A DNA stretch of 60,485 nt from Firmicutes bacterium HGW-Firmicutes-3 (GTDB taxonomy: Bacteria; Bacillota; Clostridia; Lachnospirales; Vallitaleaceae), in assembly GCA_002841435.1 (NCBI GenBank), contig PGZS01000004.1:1-60485 (forward strand). Direction: 5' to 3'. The notes under the pieces are model-generated. The model was not told the origin of the DNA and did no database searches. It worked only from the letters and a program-made list of their open reading frames with translations. The position numbers and the translations under genes are program-made. Of the stretch, positions 41,830-52,406 are shown one piece after another. Within the stretch, counting starts at the first letter, position 1. Each line of letters starts with the position of its first letter.

Positions 41830-42558
41830 TTATTGTAAATGAAATATGGGTGCCATAATGATATTACGAACAGTATCAGATAGATTATCTTGTTCATCTT
41901 TGCTTAACTGACTGGGGTAGATTGGATCATGGACGATGATACGGACATGATCTTTTGTTATGGCTTTTTTTGCTTCATACATCTTAAAAGACCCGTCGAT
42001 GGTGATGGGTACAATAGGTACACCGGCTTTAATACCAAGCTTTAGACTGCCTTTCTTGAAATCACCCATGGTGTAATTTTTTGATCGTGTACCTTCAGGG
42101 AAGATGACCAGTGTTTTACCATTTTTCAAATCCTCGATACCTTGTAATATGACTTTTAGTGATTGCTTCAAATTACCACGGTCTAAGAAAAGACAGCCCA
42201 TAACACGCATCCAGTGGCTTATAATCGGTACCTTTGACAACTCTATTTTTGCTACATAGGCCTTAGGCTTTGGCAAATATCCAAGTAATAGAGGAATGTC
42301 ATAGTTGCTTTGATGGTTACTTACGTACAGAACATTGCCTTCCGGTATTTTTTGGAGATTTACTAATTCGACTTTACTTGAAGAAAGCGCAACCATAAGA
42401 CGACCCCAAGATGCGGTCATTTTATGAATATAATCGTATTGAAGCTTTTTACTAAAAAGACCAATTAAGAGATACCAAAGGTAAGCAAATCCGGAAAGAA
42501 GAAGGTATGAAACCAGTACAAAATAAAAAAAGTAAGTTCTAATCATGATGTCCTCCAA
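41830..42558 (-). CDS. plsC: 1-acyl-sn-glycerol-3-phosphate acyltransferase
   Basis: VSNHQSNYDIPLL; FPEGTRSKN motifs. Confidence 0.92.
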   Translation of the reverse strand: MEDIMIRTYFFYFVLVSYLLLSGFAYLWYLLIGLFSKKLQYDYIHKMTASWGRLMVALSSSKVELVNLQKIPEGNVLYVSNHQSNYDIPLLLGYLPKPKAYVAKIELSKVPIISHWMRVMGCLFLDRGNLKQSLKVILQGIEDLKNGKTLVIFPEGTRSKNYTMGDFKKGSLKLGIKAGVPIVPITIDGSFKMYEAKKAITKDHVRIIVHDPIYPSQLSKDEQDNLSDTVRNIIMAPIFHLQ

Positions 42559-42567
42559 TAATAGTTA

Positions 42568-43599
42568 TTAGGCATTTGTCCGCTGAAGTGACAGATCCAT
42601 TTCAGCTGCCTTTATGACTTCAGTCAAATTATTATAATCAAAATTTGCTTTCCCGACAAGTAGGGATAAGTCACTTTCTTCATATTGAGTTAGTAATGTT
42701 TCAAAAGCATTCTGAATGCGAAGCAGGAAGATATTAACTTGGCTAATATCTGTATGACTTAAAATAAGTAGAAAAGTATTACCACTGTACCGAAAACATA
42801 GATCATTGGATCTTGAATTGCTTTTCATTAGATCAGCTAGGGTCTTGATGAAAAGATCACCTGACAGAGCACCATTTATCTGATTGAAAGTTTTGAATTG
42901 TTCAAGTTCAATTAGAACTAAGGTATGCTTAACATGTTGAGTATGTTGAAGATCAAATAAAGCTTGAAGCTGTTTGAGACCATAGCTTCGGTTATATAAA
43001 CCGGTTAATTCATCATATATATATTTCCGATCATACCTTCTTGTGACTTCGAAGTAGTTGAACACCAGCATGACCGTTACGGTTATTAATAGCAGTGCAA
43101 TAACAGAATATCTTAGAAAAGTAAGCAAGTAACTAGAAAGGCTTCCATAGGTTATAGTGAAAGATAAAGGCCATCTGACTTTAATATACATGAGTACAAC
43201 CGCAAAGATTAAATATAAAATGGGCAGGATGAACTCGCGTCTGTATTCAATGAATAAGAATGTGATCACTAAGAATAGAATGCTGGAGTAGGGCATGGTT
43301 TTGAATGCGTTGGAGGATGTCATCCATGCTACAGGAAAATAAATAAAATCTAAAAAAAGAATAAAACAGATTTTAATGTAGTGGGGATGCTGAGTGATAT
43401 TTAAAAGTATAAGACAAGTGGTACAAAATATAATGAAAACTATTGAGATGACGGTAGCGAGAGGTTCATAGCCTGAAAACGTACCCAAAAGCAGAACCAA
43501 AATACCCAGAACTGAAAAAGCCACCAGGAGAAAACGAAGGGCAACATACTGAATTTTATCGCTTTTCTGCTGATTTAAAATAGAATAAACCATATTCAT
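42568..43599 (-). CDS. membrane GGDEF-domain protein, degenerate active site
   Basis: Six or more TMs; YDELTGLYNRSYG; SGNTF in place of GG(D/E)EF. Confidence 0.8.
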   Translation of the reverse strand: MNMVYSILNQQKSDKIQYVALRFLLVAFSVLGILVLLLGTFSGYEPLATVISIVFIIFCTTCLILLNITQHPHYIKICFILFLDFIYFPVAWMTSSNAFKTMPYSSILFLVITFLFIEYRREFILPILYLIFAVVLMYIKVRWPLSFTITYGSLSSYLLTFLRYSVIALLLITVTVMLVFNYFEVTRRYDRKYIYDELTGLYNRSYGLKQLQALFDLQHTQHVKHTLVLIELEQFKTFNQINGALSGDLFIKTLADLMKSNSRSNDLCFRYSGNTFLLILSHTDISQVNIFLLRIQNAFETLLTQYEESDLSLLVGKANFDYNNLTEVIKAAEMDLSLQRTNA

Positions 43600-43639
43600 A
43601 ATATCAAACCCCCTTGTATCTATCTATATTTTACGTCAT

Positions 43640-43883
43640 AATCCTATAACCATTATGGTTATACTCAAAACTAAGTTTCTCTAAATCCTATACAACACAT
43701 AGATTACGTTGATGCATTCGTAACTATATGTTGTATAATAGTTTTAATCCTATAACCATTATGGTTATACTCAAAACTAAGTTTCTCTAAATCCTATACA
43801 ACATATAGATTACGTTGATGCATTCGTAACTATATGTTGAATAGGATAGTTCAACTATATAGTTTTAATCCTATAACCATTAT
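43640..43883. repeat. tandem copies of palindromic intergenic repeat variant
   Basis: AATCCTATAACCATTATGGTTATACTCAAAACTAAGTTTCTCTAAATCC... repeated at 43640 and 43746, partial at 43867. Confidence 0.85.
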
Positions 43884-43993
43884 ATCATATTATAAAAAAG
43901 CTGCATATCTCTATTGGTTTTGAGAAAAATGAAAACTTGTTGGCTATTATGTAGGATTTTGGGTATAATAGTGTAAGAATAAAGATAAGGAGA

Positions 43994-44713
43994 ATGAAGA
44001 TGTTAGGAACTTATGTGAATGCGGGCGTCATATTACTAGGAAGCATTATAGGGATCTTAGTAAAAAATGGACTTAAAGATCGATATAAATGGATTGTTAT
44101 GCATGGTGTAGGGTTATCCGTTATGTTTATTGGAATTGCTACAACATTAAATGGTATGATGAATGGCGGAGAACCCATATTGTTTATTATAAGCCTTGTA
44201 CTGGGTGGTATCTTTGGGGAGTGGGTCAATATTGAGAAAAGATTAGAACAATTAGGTCTTTTTCTGCAAAGCAAAGTTGGCAATGGAGAACATAATATAG
44301 CCCAAGGTTTTGTTACAGCAAGTCTTTTATTTTGTGTTGGAACGATGGCAATCTTAGGGTCTCTTGAGAGTGGGCTTAGAGGCAACCATGATATGTTATA
44401 TGCAAAATCCGTGCTAGATGGTGTTACTTCAATTATATTAACGTCTTCTCTCGGTATTGGCGTTATTTTTTCGGCTTTTTCTGTATTGCTTTATCAAGGT
44501 GCGATTGTGCTTTTTGCATCTCGTCTTGAACCTGTCCTAACCGGAGAAGTTATCCGAGAGATTTCTATCATTGGAGGTATATTGATTTTTAGTTTGGGGC
44601 TAAGTCTGTTGGAAATAAAAAAAGTGAAAACAGCCAATTTGCTACCTGCAATTCTTATTCCGCCAATTTATTTCATGGTGATCTTACCGTTGATTAAGAT
44701 GATCGTTCATTAA
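43994..44713 (+). CDS. DUF554 family membrane protein
   Basis: GTYVNAGVILLGSIIGILVKNGL; FCVGTMAILGSLESGLRG. Confidence 0.9.
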   Translation: MKMLGTYVNAGVILLGSIIGILVKNGLKDRYKWIVMHGVGLSVMFIGIATTLNGMMNGGEPILFIISLVLGGIFGEWVNIEKRLEQLGLFLQSKVGNGEHNIAQGFVTASLLFCVGTMAILGSLESGLRGNHDMLYAKSVLDGVTSIILTSSLGIGVIFSAFSVLLYQGAIVLFASRLEPVLTGEVIREISIIGGILIFSLGLSLLEIKKVKTANLLPAILIPPIYFMVILPLIKMIVH

Positions 44714-44744
44714 TTGTATATATAAACCATAAATCATCCATATA

Positions 44745-45548
44745 TTACCTACTAGACTTTTTTAAGTCTAGTATTTTTTTGCTGATTTTCACCTTTTCAT
44801 AAATGGTTTCGTAAACGTCTACGTTCATATCAGCTATATAATTTTTAGGATAAGCTTTGTTGACTATTCTATTTTCATGAAGATAATCAACTGCTTTATT
44901 ATAGGCAATGGCGGCGGTAGCCATATCTTTATAACGTCCGATTAGGTAATTTCCATGGATATTAATAGTTGACTTGTAAATAGATGCGACCAAAGGACGC
45001 TCTGATACAACACCATAGTAAGGATTGATTACCTGAATATTGTCGTATCTTAAGTTATGACAATCGCCATCTACAAAACGATGGTCCCTACCTAAAACAC
45101 TATGATTTTTAATGCCATAGCGACTCATTATATTAACTTGCATACCATAGTCATTCACAAAGTAATAACCTTGGCGCTTATGAATTTTATGATTGGCGTA
45201 GTAAAAAAGATCTTGAATATCAAAGAGGAGCTCTTCGGAATAGGAAATAAAATAAGAGAAATAATTTCTATGCATGTAAATGGGTGTAGAAAAATAGTAA
45301 TGATGATCTCTATAGTTCATAAGAACTACCCATTTGTCAAACGTCAAACACATATTATCTTCATAATCATAAATAGATAAACTGGGTGTGCTAATAATTT
45401 TTTTTGCCAGTAGATAAGCGTTATGGGCCATAGTAGAACATGTATAGCTACCAAGACTAATATGCCTACTTTCATAAGTTATGGATGACCGGTAATATAT
45501 CTGACCATTTTTTTTAACACTTTCATAAACACCTGGTAATGATTGCAT
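44745..45548 (-). CDS. AP2/HNH-like DNA-binding protein
   Basis: HRFVDGDCHNLRYDNIQVIN HNH-like tail and YLIGRYKDMATAAIAYNKAVDYLHE AP2-like motif. Confidence 0.55.
   Translation of the reverse strand: MQSLPGVYESVKKNGQIYYRSSITYESRHISLGSYTCSTMAHNAYLLAKKIISTPSLSIYDYEDNMCLTFDKWVVLMNYRDHHYYFSTPIYMHRNYFSYFISYSEELLFDIQDLFYYANHKIHKRQGYYFVNDYGMQVNIMSRYGIKNHSVLGRDHRFVDGDCHNLRYDNIQVINPYYGVVSERPLVASIYKSTINIHGNYLIGRYKDMATAAIAYNKAVDYLHENRIVNKAYPKNYIADMNVDVYETIYEKVKISKKILDLKKSSR
44752..44780 (+). terminator. intrinsic terminator
   Basis: TACTAGACTTTTTTAAGTCTAGTATTTTTTT. Confidence 0.75.
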
Positions 45549-45957
45549 AGGTTAACTCCTTAGAATATAGGTTAAATGCATTATAACATACTTTGATAAA
45601 GTTATTATTTAGACATGTAAAAGACACAACTTAGTGTCATAATGACGTGTTTCATCAATTAATGGCTTTATTTTATGTTTTGTGAATGGTTTTATTGCGT
45701 TATATTTTAAGGACAAATTCAACAAAAACTAGAAAACCTATGTAAAATATACCAAAAAAAATGCAATTATGCCATAAAAATATTGTTATTGCACAGTTCA
45801 AATAACAGAATATTCTGAAATATACAGGATAACCACCAAATCGAACTTTGTGATATTGACTATCAAAGTAGGGTCACCTATAATTCAGAGGTCACGTTTA
45901 TATAACAAGCCGACACTATTATTTCGATTATTATGAGAAGTACAAAAGGAGTCTATT

Positions 45958-46737
45958 ATGTTTAAACTGAAACATCTATTTGAAAGCATGTGGTTTGGCC
46001 ACAAAAGCATTTCAAAAAAAGTATACACAACTGGCCTTATGATTTTTTCAGGCGTATTTGTTGTAGCTGTAGTGATGTTAAGTGTTAATGGATTTGCGAA
46101 GACAAAAACTATTGATCATGTCGTTTCATATGAGACAGATGACGATGATCAGAGTTTAAATAGGATTGAAGAAACAACAACTGTTGCTGAAGCATCAGAA
46201 GAATCCTCGTACGATACCTTCGCAAGGTCTAATGACAATGACACATTACAGCTTGAAGCCGAAGAAGCTGTCACCCTTGCGAAAGAAGAAGAACAAGACA
46301 GGGTATTCCAAACTGCAACGAATAATTTAGAAGAAAGTCAAATTAATTTGTTGAATTTAAAAGATTACACGGCCTTGGTAAGGATTGTTGAAGCTGAAGC
46401 TACCAATGAAGATTTGAAAGGAAAAATTCTAGTTGCAAATACTGTAATGAACAGAGTTGCAAGCAGAAGATTTCCAAACACCATTTATGAAGTGGTTCAT
46501 CAGAGAACAGGAAATAGAGCGCAATTTTCACCCATAGACGACGGGAGATATTTTAGAGTAACAATTAAAGACTCTACAGTTAAAGCAGTTGAACAGGCAC
46601 TGAATGGTGTAGATTATTCAAATGGGTCATTGTTTTTTGTATCTAAGTCATTGGCCAGTGAAAATGCCGGCAATTGGTTTGATGATAATCTGACATTTCT
46701 ATTTCAACATGGTGGCCATCATTTTTATAAGTTTTAG
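45958..46737 (+). CDS. SleB-like cell wall hydrolase
   Basis: LVRIVEAEATNEDLKGKILVANTVMNRV; GNRAQFSPIDDGR. Confidence 0.88.
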   Translation: MFKLKHLFESMWFGHKSISKKVYTTGLMIFSGVFVVAVVMLSVNGFAKTKTIDHVVSYETDDDDQSLNRIEETTTVAEASEESSYDTFARSNDNDTLQLEAEEAVTLAKEEEQDRVFQTATNNLEESQINLLNLKDYTALVRIVEAEATNEDLKGKILVANTVMNRVASRRFPNTIYEVVHQRTGNRAQFSPIDDGRYFRVTIKDSTVKAVEQALNGVDYSNGSLFFVSKSLASENAGNWFDDNLTFLFQHGGHHFYKF

Positions 46738-46751
46738 ATAAATATTTAGTA

Positions 46752-46793
46752 GAATGTCCTTAGGTCTTTAAAACCTATGGGCATTTTTGTGTT
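46752..46793 (+). terminator. intrinsic terminator
   Basis: AATGTCCTTAGGTCTTTAAAACCTATGGGCATTTTT. Confidence 0.7.
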
Positions 46794-46911
46794 CTCTAGG
46801 AAACCGCTACTTCTCTAATATGCACATCTGTCCGCAAGAGACGAACAATTGTCTTTTTAAGCCAAATGTGGTATAATCACTAAAAAATGAAATAAGGATG
46901 GATGATTAGAA

Positions 46912-48402
46912 ATGGATAAGCTTTTATATAAGAGCACCAGAGGACTTGAAAGGGATGTTTCAGCATCATATGCAATAGTCAAAGGATTAGCGAAAGACGG
47001 TGGTCTGTATGTACCGTCCTATATTCCAAAGATGAAAAAATCCATGACAGAATTATCAGAAATGAACTATCAGGATCTAGCCTATGAAGTCATGTCACTC
47101 TATTATCAGGATTTTACAGAAGAAGAGCTAAGGGCTTGTATCCATCAAGCCTATGATCATAAATTTGATACTAAAGCCATAGCACCCACTGTAAAAGTGG
47201 GAGATGTGTACATGCTGGAATTATTCCACGGTTCTACTATAGCATTTAAAGATATGGCTTTATCCATATTACCCTATTTGATGAAAACAGCAGCAAAGAA
47301 ATTAGGTATTGAAAAAGAAATTGTTATTTTAACAGCGACTTCCGGCGATACGGGAAAAGCAGCTTTAGCAGGTTTTGCAGATGTTGAAAATACGAAAATT
47401 ATCGTGTTTTATCCTAAAGATGGCGTTAGCCCTATTCAAAAGAAGCAGATGGTGACACAAAAGGGCGATAACACCTTTGTAGTAGGTATAGAGGGTAATT
47501 TTGATGATGCTCAAAATGGTGTGAAGCGTATTTTTTCAGATCTTGAATTTAACAAAGAATTGGAAAATGGTGGTTTTCAATTTTCATCAGCCAATTCAAT
47601 TAATATAGGACGGCTTATACCCCAAGTGGCTTATTATTTTTATACCTATGCAACACTTATAAAACAAAATGAAATTTTAGATGGTGAAACCATTAATGTA
47701 GCCGTACCTACAGGCAATTTTGGAAATATTCTGGCGGCTTATTATGCAAAAGAAATGGGTCTACCACTAGGCAAGCTGATTTGTGCCTCTAATGATAACA
47801 AAGTACTTTTTGATTTTATAAGAACAGGTACTTATGATCGCCAAAGACCTTTTATACTTACCATGTCTCCATCTATGGACATCTTAATTTCCAGTAATTT
47901 AGAAAGATTGATTTATGAAATTACCGGAGCAGATTCAAAAACAACAAAGATGTTAATGGAAAATCTCACATCAAATGGATTCTATGAAGTGACAGATCAA
48001 ATGAAAGAGGGCTTGTCTGAATTTTATGGCAACTACGCGAATCAGCTGGAGACTCAAAAGACTATTAAAAGAGTTTTTGAAAAAAACCATTATTTAATGG
48101 ATCCACATACAGCAGTAGGTTATGCGGTTTATGAGAAATATGTTGCCGATCGTGGTGATACAACCAAAACAGTTATCGTATCAACAGCCAGTCCTTATAA
48201 ATTCACAAAAAGCACCATGGTTTCATTAGATGAAGCGTATGATGAAATAGATGATTTTGAACTGATTGAGAGAATGAAAGAAAAATCCGAAACAGAGATA
48301 CCGGATGCGATTCATGAAATACTTGAAGCGAGTGTTAGACATAATACCATCTGTAAGCATGAGGAGATGGAAAACGTTATTAAGAAATTCCTAAAAATAT
48401 AA
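46912..48402 (+). CDS. thrC: threonine synthase
   Basis: LFHGSTIAFKDMAL; TATSGDTGKAAL; VAVPTGNFGNILAAYYA. Confidence 0.96.
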   Translation: MDKLLYKSTRGLERDVSASYAIVKGLAKDGGLYVPSYIPKMKKSMTELSEMNYQDLAYEVMSLYYQDFTEEELRACIHQAYDHKFDTKAIAPTVKVGDVYMLELFHGSTIAFKDMALSILPYLMKTAAKKLGIEKEIVILTATSGDTGKAALAGFADVENTKIIVFYPKDGVSPIQKKQMVTQKGDNTFVVGIEGNFDDAQNGVKRIFSDLEFNKELENGGFQFSSANSINIGRLIPQVAYYFYTYATLIKQNEILDGETINVAVPTGNFGNILAAYYAKEMGLPLGKLICASNDNKVLFDFIRTGTYDRQRPFILTMSPSMDILISSNLERLIYEITGADSKTTKMLMENLTSNGFYEVTDQMKEGLSEFYGNYANQLETQKTIKRVFEKNHYLMDPHTAVGYAVYEKYVADRGDTTKTVIVSTASPYKFTKSTMVSLDEAYDEIDDFELIERMKEKSETEIPDAIHEILEASVRHNTICKHEEMENVIKKFLKI

Positions 48403-48433
48403 TAAGTAGCAATGATTTTTCAACGGATCTATC

Positions 48434-48475
48434 AAAAAAGCCATGGATTGTCATGATGACAATCTATGGCTTGCT
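48434..48475. terminator. inverted repeat between convergent genes
   Basis: AAGCCATGGATTGTCATGATGACAATCTATGGCTT. Confidence 0.7.
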
Positions 48476-48507
48476 TATTATATACGCTAGGTTTATTGGG
48501 CCAATTC

Positions 48508-49389
48508 TTATGACATGCGTTCAGGATGATATTGTGCTGGGTTGACATGTACAACAACCTCTTCAATATTATCGATAGATTCAAGCTTTTCTCGAACTTC
48601 ACTGGCAATTTCATGTCCTTTGTATACAGTTAGGTTAGCATCAATGGATATTTTAACAATGAGAAGGAAATGTAAACCGACAGGTTTAGCTGAGATCGCG
48701 TCGATATGGTCAACGCCTTCAATAGCCTTAATGATGTCAGAAAATTGCTTCATAAGCATGTTGTCGACGCTGGTGTCCATAAGAACATTATAAGCACCTG
48801 TGAAGATCTTAAAACCGCTAAAAGCAATCCAAAAGGAAATCAACATCCCGCCGATGCTATCGATGAAATAAAACTCGAAATAACCTGAGAAAATGCTTAA
48901 TAGTGTTAAGAGGGTTATAAATATGTCGTTTCTATGATCTTCAGCATTGGCATAGGCTAAGAGACTGTTGTGTAATTTCCCGACTCGTCTTGCAAATACG
49001 AAAAGTATGAACTTGATGATAATGGTTGATAAGCTTACGATGATGAGCCAGATGGAATATGTGAACTCAGAACCATAAATCAATGTATTTAAAGATGAAC
49101 TAAATATGGAAAAGGCGACTAAGAGTAAAGAAAAGCTTATGATCATGCTGAAAATATATTCGGCTTTTCCATGGCCGTAGGGGTGGTCATCGTCTATAGG
49201 CTGGGCAGAAATATGATTACCGATGTAGGTCATAATTGAAGAAAAGACATCACCGGCACTGTTTAGACCGTCCGCAATCATTGACTGACTTCTTGTGGTA
49301 AAGCCTACAATGAGTTTTGATGCCAGTAGTGCTATATTGCCAATTAGGCCATATATGGCTACTTCATTTATTTTTTTGTGTCTAGACAT
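48508..49389 (-). CDS. cation diffusion facilitator transporter
   Basis: SMIADGLNSAGDVFSS; DDHPYGHGKAEYI. Confidence 0.93.
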   Translation of the reverse strand: MSRHKKINEVAIYGLIGNIALLASKLIVGFTTRSQSMIADGLNSAGDVFSSIMTYIGNHISAQPIDDDHPYGHGKAEYIFSMIISFSLLLVAFSIFSSSLNTLIYGSEFTYSIWLIIVSLSTIIIKFILFVFARRVGKLHNSLLAYANAEDHRNDIFITLLTLLSIFSGYFEFYFIDSIGGMLISFWIAFSGFKIFTGAYNVLMDTSVDNMLMKQFSDIIKAIEGVDHIDAISAKPVGLHFLLIVKISIDANLTVYKGHEIASEVREKLESIDNIEEVVVHVNPAQYHPERMS

Positions 49390-49635
49390 GTCTTCACCTT
49401 TTCTATCTTTAATATGAGTTAAAGTTTACCATGATTAGAAATAATGTTCAAGGTTAAGAAGTCTCGTTTTTGTTGAATTACAACAAGTTGGAAAGTAGAG
49501 TTGAAATAATAAGCATTCTCATATATAATACTTAAGTAACATAGAAATTAATAATCTCCAAGTGATGGGGTCACGGCATTATTTAGCATATGAAATGCCT
49601 GTGATATAAAACATCAATATTGTAAGGAGTTCAAG

Positions 49636-50751
49636 ATGAGATTTGTCCCTGTTTCCGGACTTGTGGAAGGCATGGTATGTGGTAAAAAACTATACGATAT
49701 CAATCACCAGTTGCTGCTTAACAGCAACAGTATCATACACAGGTCCTATATAGAACGTATAAAAAGTCTTGGTTATCAAGGTATATATATTGAAGATGAA
49801 ATGTCAAAAGACATTATGATAAAGGATGTCATTAGTGACGAACTTAGAATGTCTGCGATTAAAGCAGTTAAAGATATTTGTATTTATGCCGGTCAATCAA
49901 AAAGCGACCCTAAAAAACTAGTTGATAAAGTCAATCATACCAAAATGCTTATTTCAAACATCGTGGAACAGGTTCTTGAAAACAAAGACACCATGGTCAA
50001 TTTAATAGATTTAAAGTTTTATGATGATTATACCTTTTTCCATTCTGTTAATGTAGCTGTGTTATCAATATTGGTAGGTGTTGAGTATGGACTAAGTAAA
50101 GCGGATTTATTCAATGTTGGCCTAGCATCAATACTGCATGACATAGGTAAGATGTTTGTTGATAAGGACATCCTTAACAAACCGGGAAAACTAACGACTG
50201 AAGAATATGAATCTGTAAAACAACACCCAACATTTGGCTTCAATTATCTTAAGGAATCCTATGATATACCGACAAGTGTCTATGTTTCCGTTCTTCAACA
50301 TCATGAAAGATACGACGGTAAGGGATATCCAATGCAAAAATCCAAAGATCAAATATCAATCATTGCGCGCATCATTGGAGTGGCGGATGTATATGATGCC
50401 TTAACTTCCTCAAGGCCATATCGAGAGGCATTACTACCTTCAGAAGCTATGGAATTTATTATGGCCAATGGTGGCAGTATGTTTGATCTTGAGATCACAA
50501 AAATATTTGCCAAAAAGGTAGCACCATTTCCGGTTGGTACATATGTAATTTTAAGCAATGGTTTAACAGGTATCGTAGCATCCAATCATGAGGATGCCTG
50601 TATGCGTCCAGAGGTTAAAATTATCATGAATGTGAACCAAGAGGTAATTGAACCGTATATGCTTGACTTAAGACTTAATAGATCCCTAAGGTCAGTAACC
50701 ATAACAGGGATTAACAGCTTAATTAAGGTAAAAGAAGTAAAAGAAGCATAA
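49636..50751 (+). CDS. HD-GYP domain protein
   Basis: HDIGKMFVDKDILNKPGKLT; HHERYDGKGYP. Confidence 0.95.
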   Translation: MRFVPVSGLVEGMVCGKKLYDINHQLLLNSNSIIHRSYIERIKSLGYQGIYIEDEMSKDIMIKDVISDELRMSAIKAVKDICIYAGQSKSDPKKLVDKVNHTKMLISNIVEQVLENKDTMVNLIDLKFYDDYTFFHSVNVAVLSILVGVEYGLSKADLFNVGLASILHDIGKMFVDKDILNKPGKLTTEEYESVKQHPTFGFNYLKESYDIPTSVYVSVLQHHERYDGKGYPMQKSKDQISIIARIIGVADVYDALTSSRPYREALLPSEAMEFIMANGGSMFDLEITKIFAKKVAPFPVGTYVILSNGLTGIVASNHEDACMRPEVKIIMNVNQEVIEPYMLDLRLNRSLRSVTITGINSLIKVKEVKEA

Positions 50752-50789
50752 TGAATGTTTGACGGTTATGTTTATGATATTCTAAAAAG

Positions 50790-50820
50790 CAAAGGCCTGA
50801 CTCATAGGAGTTAGGCCTTT
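50790..50820. terminator. intrinsic terminator
   Basis: AAAGGCCTGACTCATAGGAGTTAGGCCTTT. Confidence 0.7.
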
Positions 50821-50848
50821 ATTAGATTTAATTTAACTTGGTGATGCA

Positions 50849-52081
50849 TTATCTTTTAAGATGAAGTATATTTATGAAGTTGGGTATCCCGTTTTTATAA
50901 GTAAGTCGTGTTTCACCTTCGATGAGCGGTTTGGCGTAATCAATAAAATCAGTTGTGACATCATCGCCGGCATCATTGATATATTGTTTTGGAACTTCCT
51001 TCTCATGATTAGCCACTAAGTCAACATCTACAGATTGGATCTCGACTTCATATGGGTTAGCATTTATTCTTTTTATAGCCATCATTTTGCCGGTTAATCC
51101 TTTAGTGGCTGTTTCAACAGCTACTTTTCCGACAGAGACAGCTTCTTGAATGTCCGTATAAGAGGCAACATGACCAGCAGCTCTTTGGAGAACATTCAGT
51201 TCAATTGAACGCACTTTGCATCCTAGGTGATCTGCGAGTAAATACTCTAATGTCTTTCCAACACCACTCAACTTGGCATGGCCAAAGGCATCATAAGTTC
51301 CGGAAACAGAAGCTGCTATATAATTACCATCTTTGTCTTTTATGCCTTCCGAAACAGCAACAATAATATTTTTTTGACTTTTTTGTAATGCCTTAACACG
51401 CTTTATAAATAAGCTGACATCAAAAGCCTTTTCCGGAAGGTAGATTAGATCAGGTGCTGTACTATAGGTTGTTCGTGCTAAGGCAGAAGCTGCAGTTAAC
51501 CATCCGGCATTGCGTCCCATAATTTCTACTATGGTAACGGATTCGAGATTATATATATAAGTGTCATGAGCAATTTCAAGTAGAGAGGTAGCCACATACT
51601 TAGCTGCAGAACCATAGCCTGGTGTGTGGTCCGTCTCGACCAAATCATTGTCTATGGTTTTAGGGATACCAATTATTTTGACGTCAATTTGATGCTCTTT
51701 AGCGTACATGGAAAGTTTGAAAACGGTATCCATAGAGTCATTACCACCAATATAGAAAAAATAATCGATGGCTTTTTCTTTGAAGAAACTAAAAATCTTT
51801 TCATAAGTTAAGGGATCTTTTGAATAATCCGGCAACTTGTAACGGCAAGAACCCAAGTACATCGCAGGCGTATATTTAAGCTGTTCAAGGGTTTCACGAT
51901 TATGACCAAAGCGTTCAGACAGATTCAAAGTAGTATCTTCTAGAACGCCAGTTATGCCGTTTAAGGCACCATAAACGGTATCTATTTTGGGATGATTAAA
52001 TGCAGCTTCAATGACGCCGCAAAGAGATGCGTTTATGACGGCTGTTGGACCGCCGGATTGAGCGACTATGCAGTTTGACAT
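50849..52081 (-). CDS. pfp: diphosphate-fructose-6-phosphate 1-phosphotransferase-like phosphofructokinase
   Basis: AQSGGPTAVINASL; YIGGNDSMDT; GIPKTIDNDL. Confidence 0.9.
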   Translation of the reverse strand: MSNCIVAQSGGPTAVINASLCGVIEAAFNHPKIDTVYGALNGITGVLEDTTLNLSERFGHNRETLEQLKYTPAMYLGSCRYKLPDYSKDPLTYEKIFSFFKEKAIDYFFYIGGNDSMDTVFKLSMYAKEHQIDVKIIGIPKTIDNDLVETDHTPGYGSAAKYVATSLLEIAHDTYIYNLESVTIVEIMGRNAGWLTAASALARTTYSTAPDLIYLPEKAFDVSLFIKRVKALQKSQKNIIVAVSEGIKDKDGNYIAASVSGTYDAFGHAKLSGVGKTLEYLLADHLGCKVRSIELNVLQRAAGHVASYTDIQEAVSVGKVAVETATKGLTGKMMAIKRINANPYEVEIQSVDVDLVANHEKEVPKQYINDAGDDVTTDFIDYAKPLIEGETRLTYKNGIPNFINILHLKR

Positions 52082-52289
52082 GGTATATCCTCCTGAAGGG
52101 ATTGGTTAATGGTATCTAGATGCCACTATTTTATGAAGTCAATGTGACGTCTAGAATTCATTTATATACTACATGAGGCAGTTATAAAAATCAAGATAAA
52201 GCCAAAGAAAGAACAAATGCTTTTTAATGTGATTTTAATGTTGTACTAAAGCACAAGTAATACTATACTGTTACTATAGGACTATGAGA

Positions 52290-52374
52290 TTGGTTAAAGA
52301 GTCAAAACTAAGTTTTACTAAATTCACTTACAGTATATGAAAGTTCAACTATATAGTTTTGACGCCTTAACCAA
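52290..52374. repeat. palindromic intergenic repeat, full copy B
   Basis: TTGGTTAAAGAGTCAAAACTAAGTTTTACTAAATTCAC...AGTTCAACTATATAGTTTTGACGCCTTAACCAA. Confidence 0.8.
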
Positions 52375-52406
52375 AATTATAAGTCCATAAGTTAAGGTTC
52401 GAGGAA

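Noticed and set aside
46741-46911. T-box or riboswitch upstream of thrC, and likewise upstream of leuS (57871-57942)
   Set aside because: No T-box sequence or specifier/antiterminator structure; only an ordinary terminator of the upstream gene precedes thrC.
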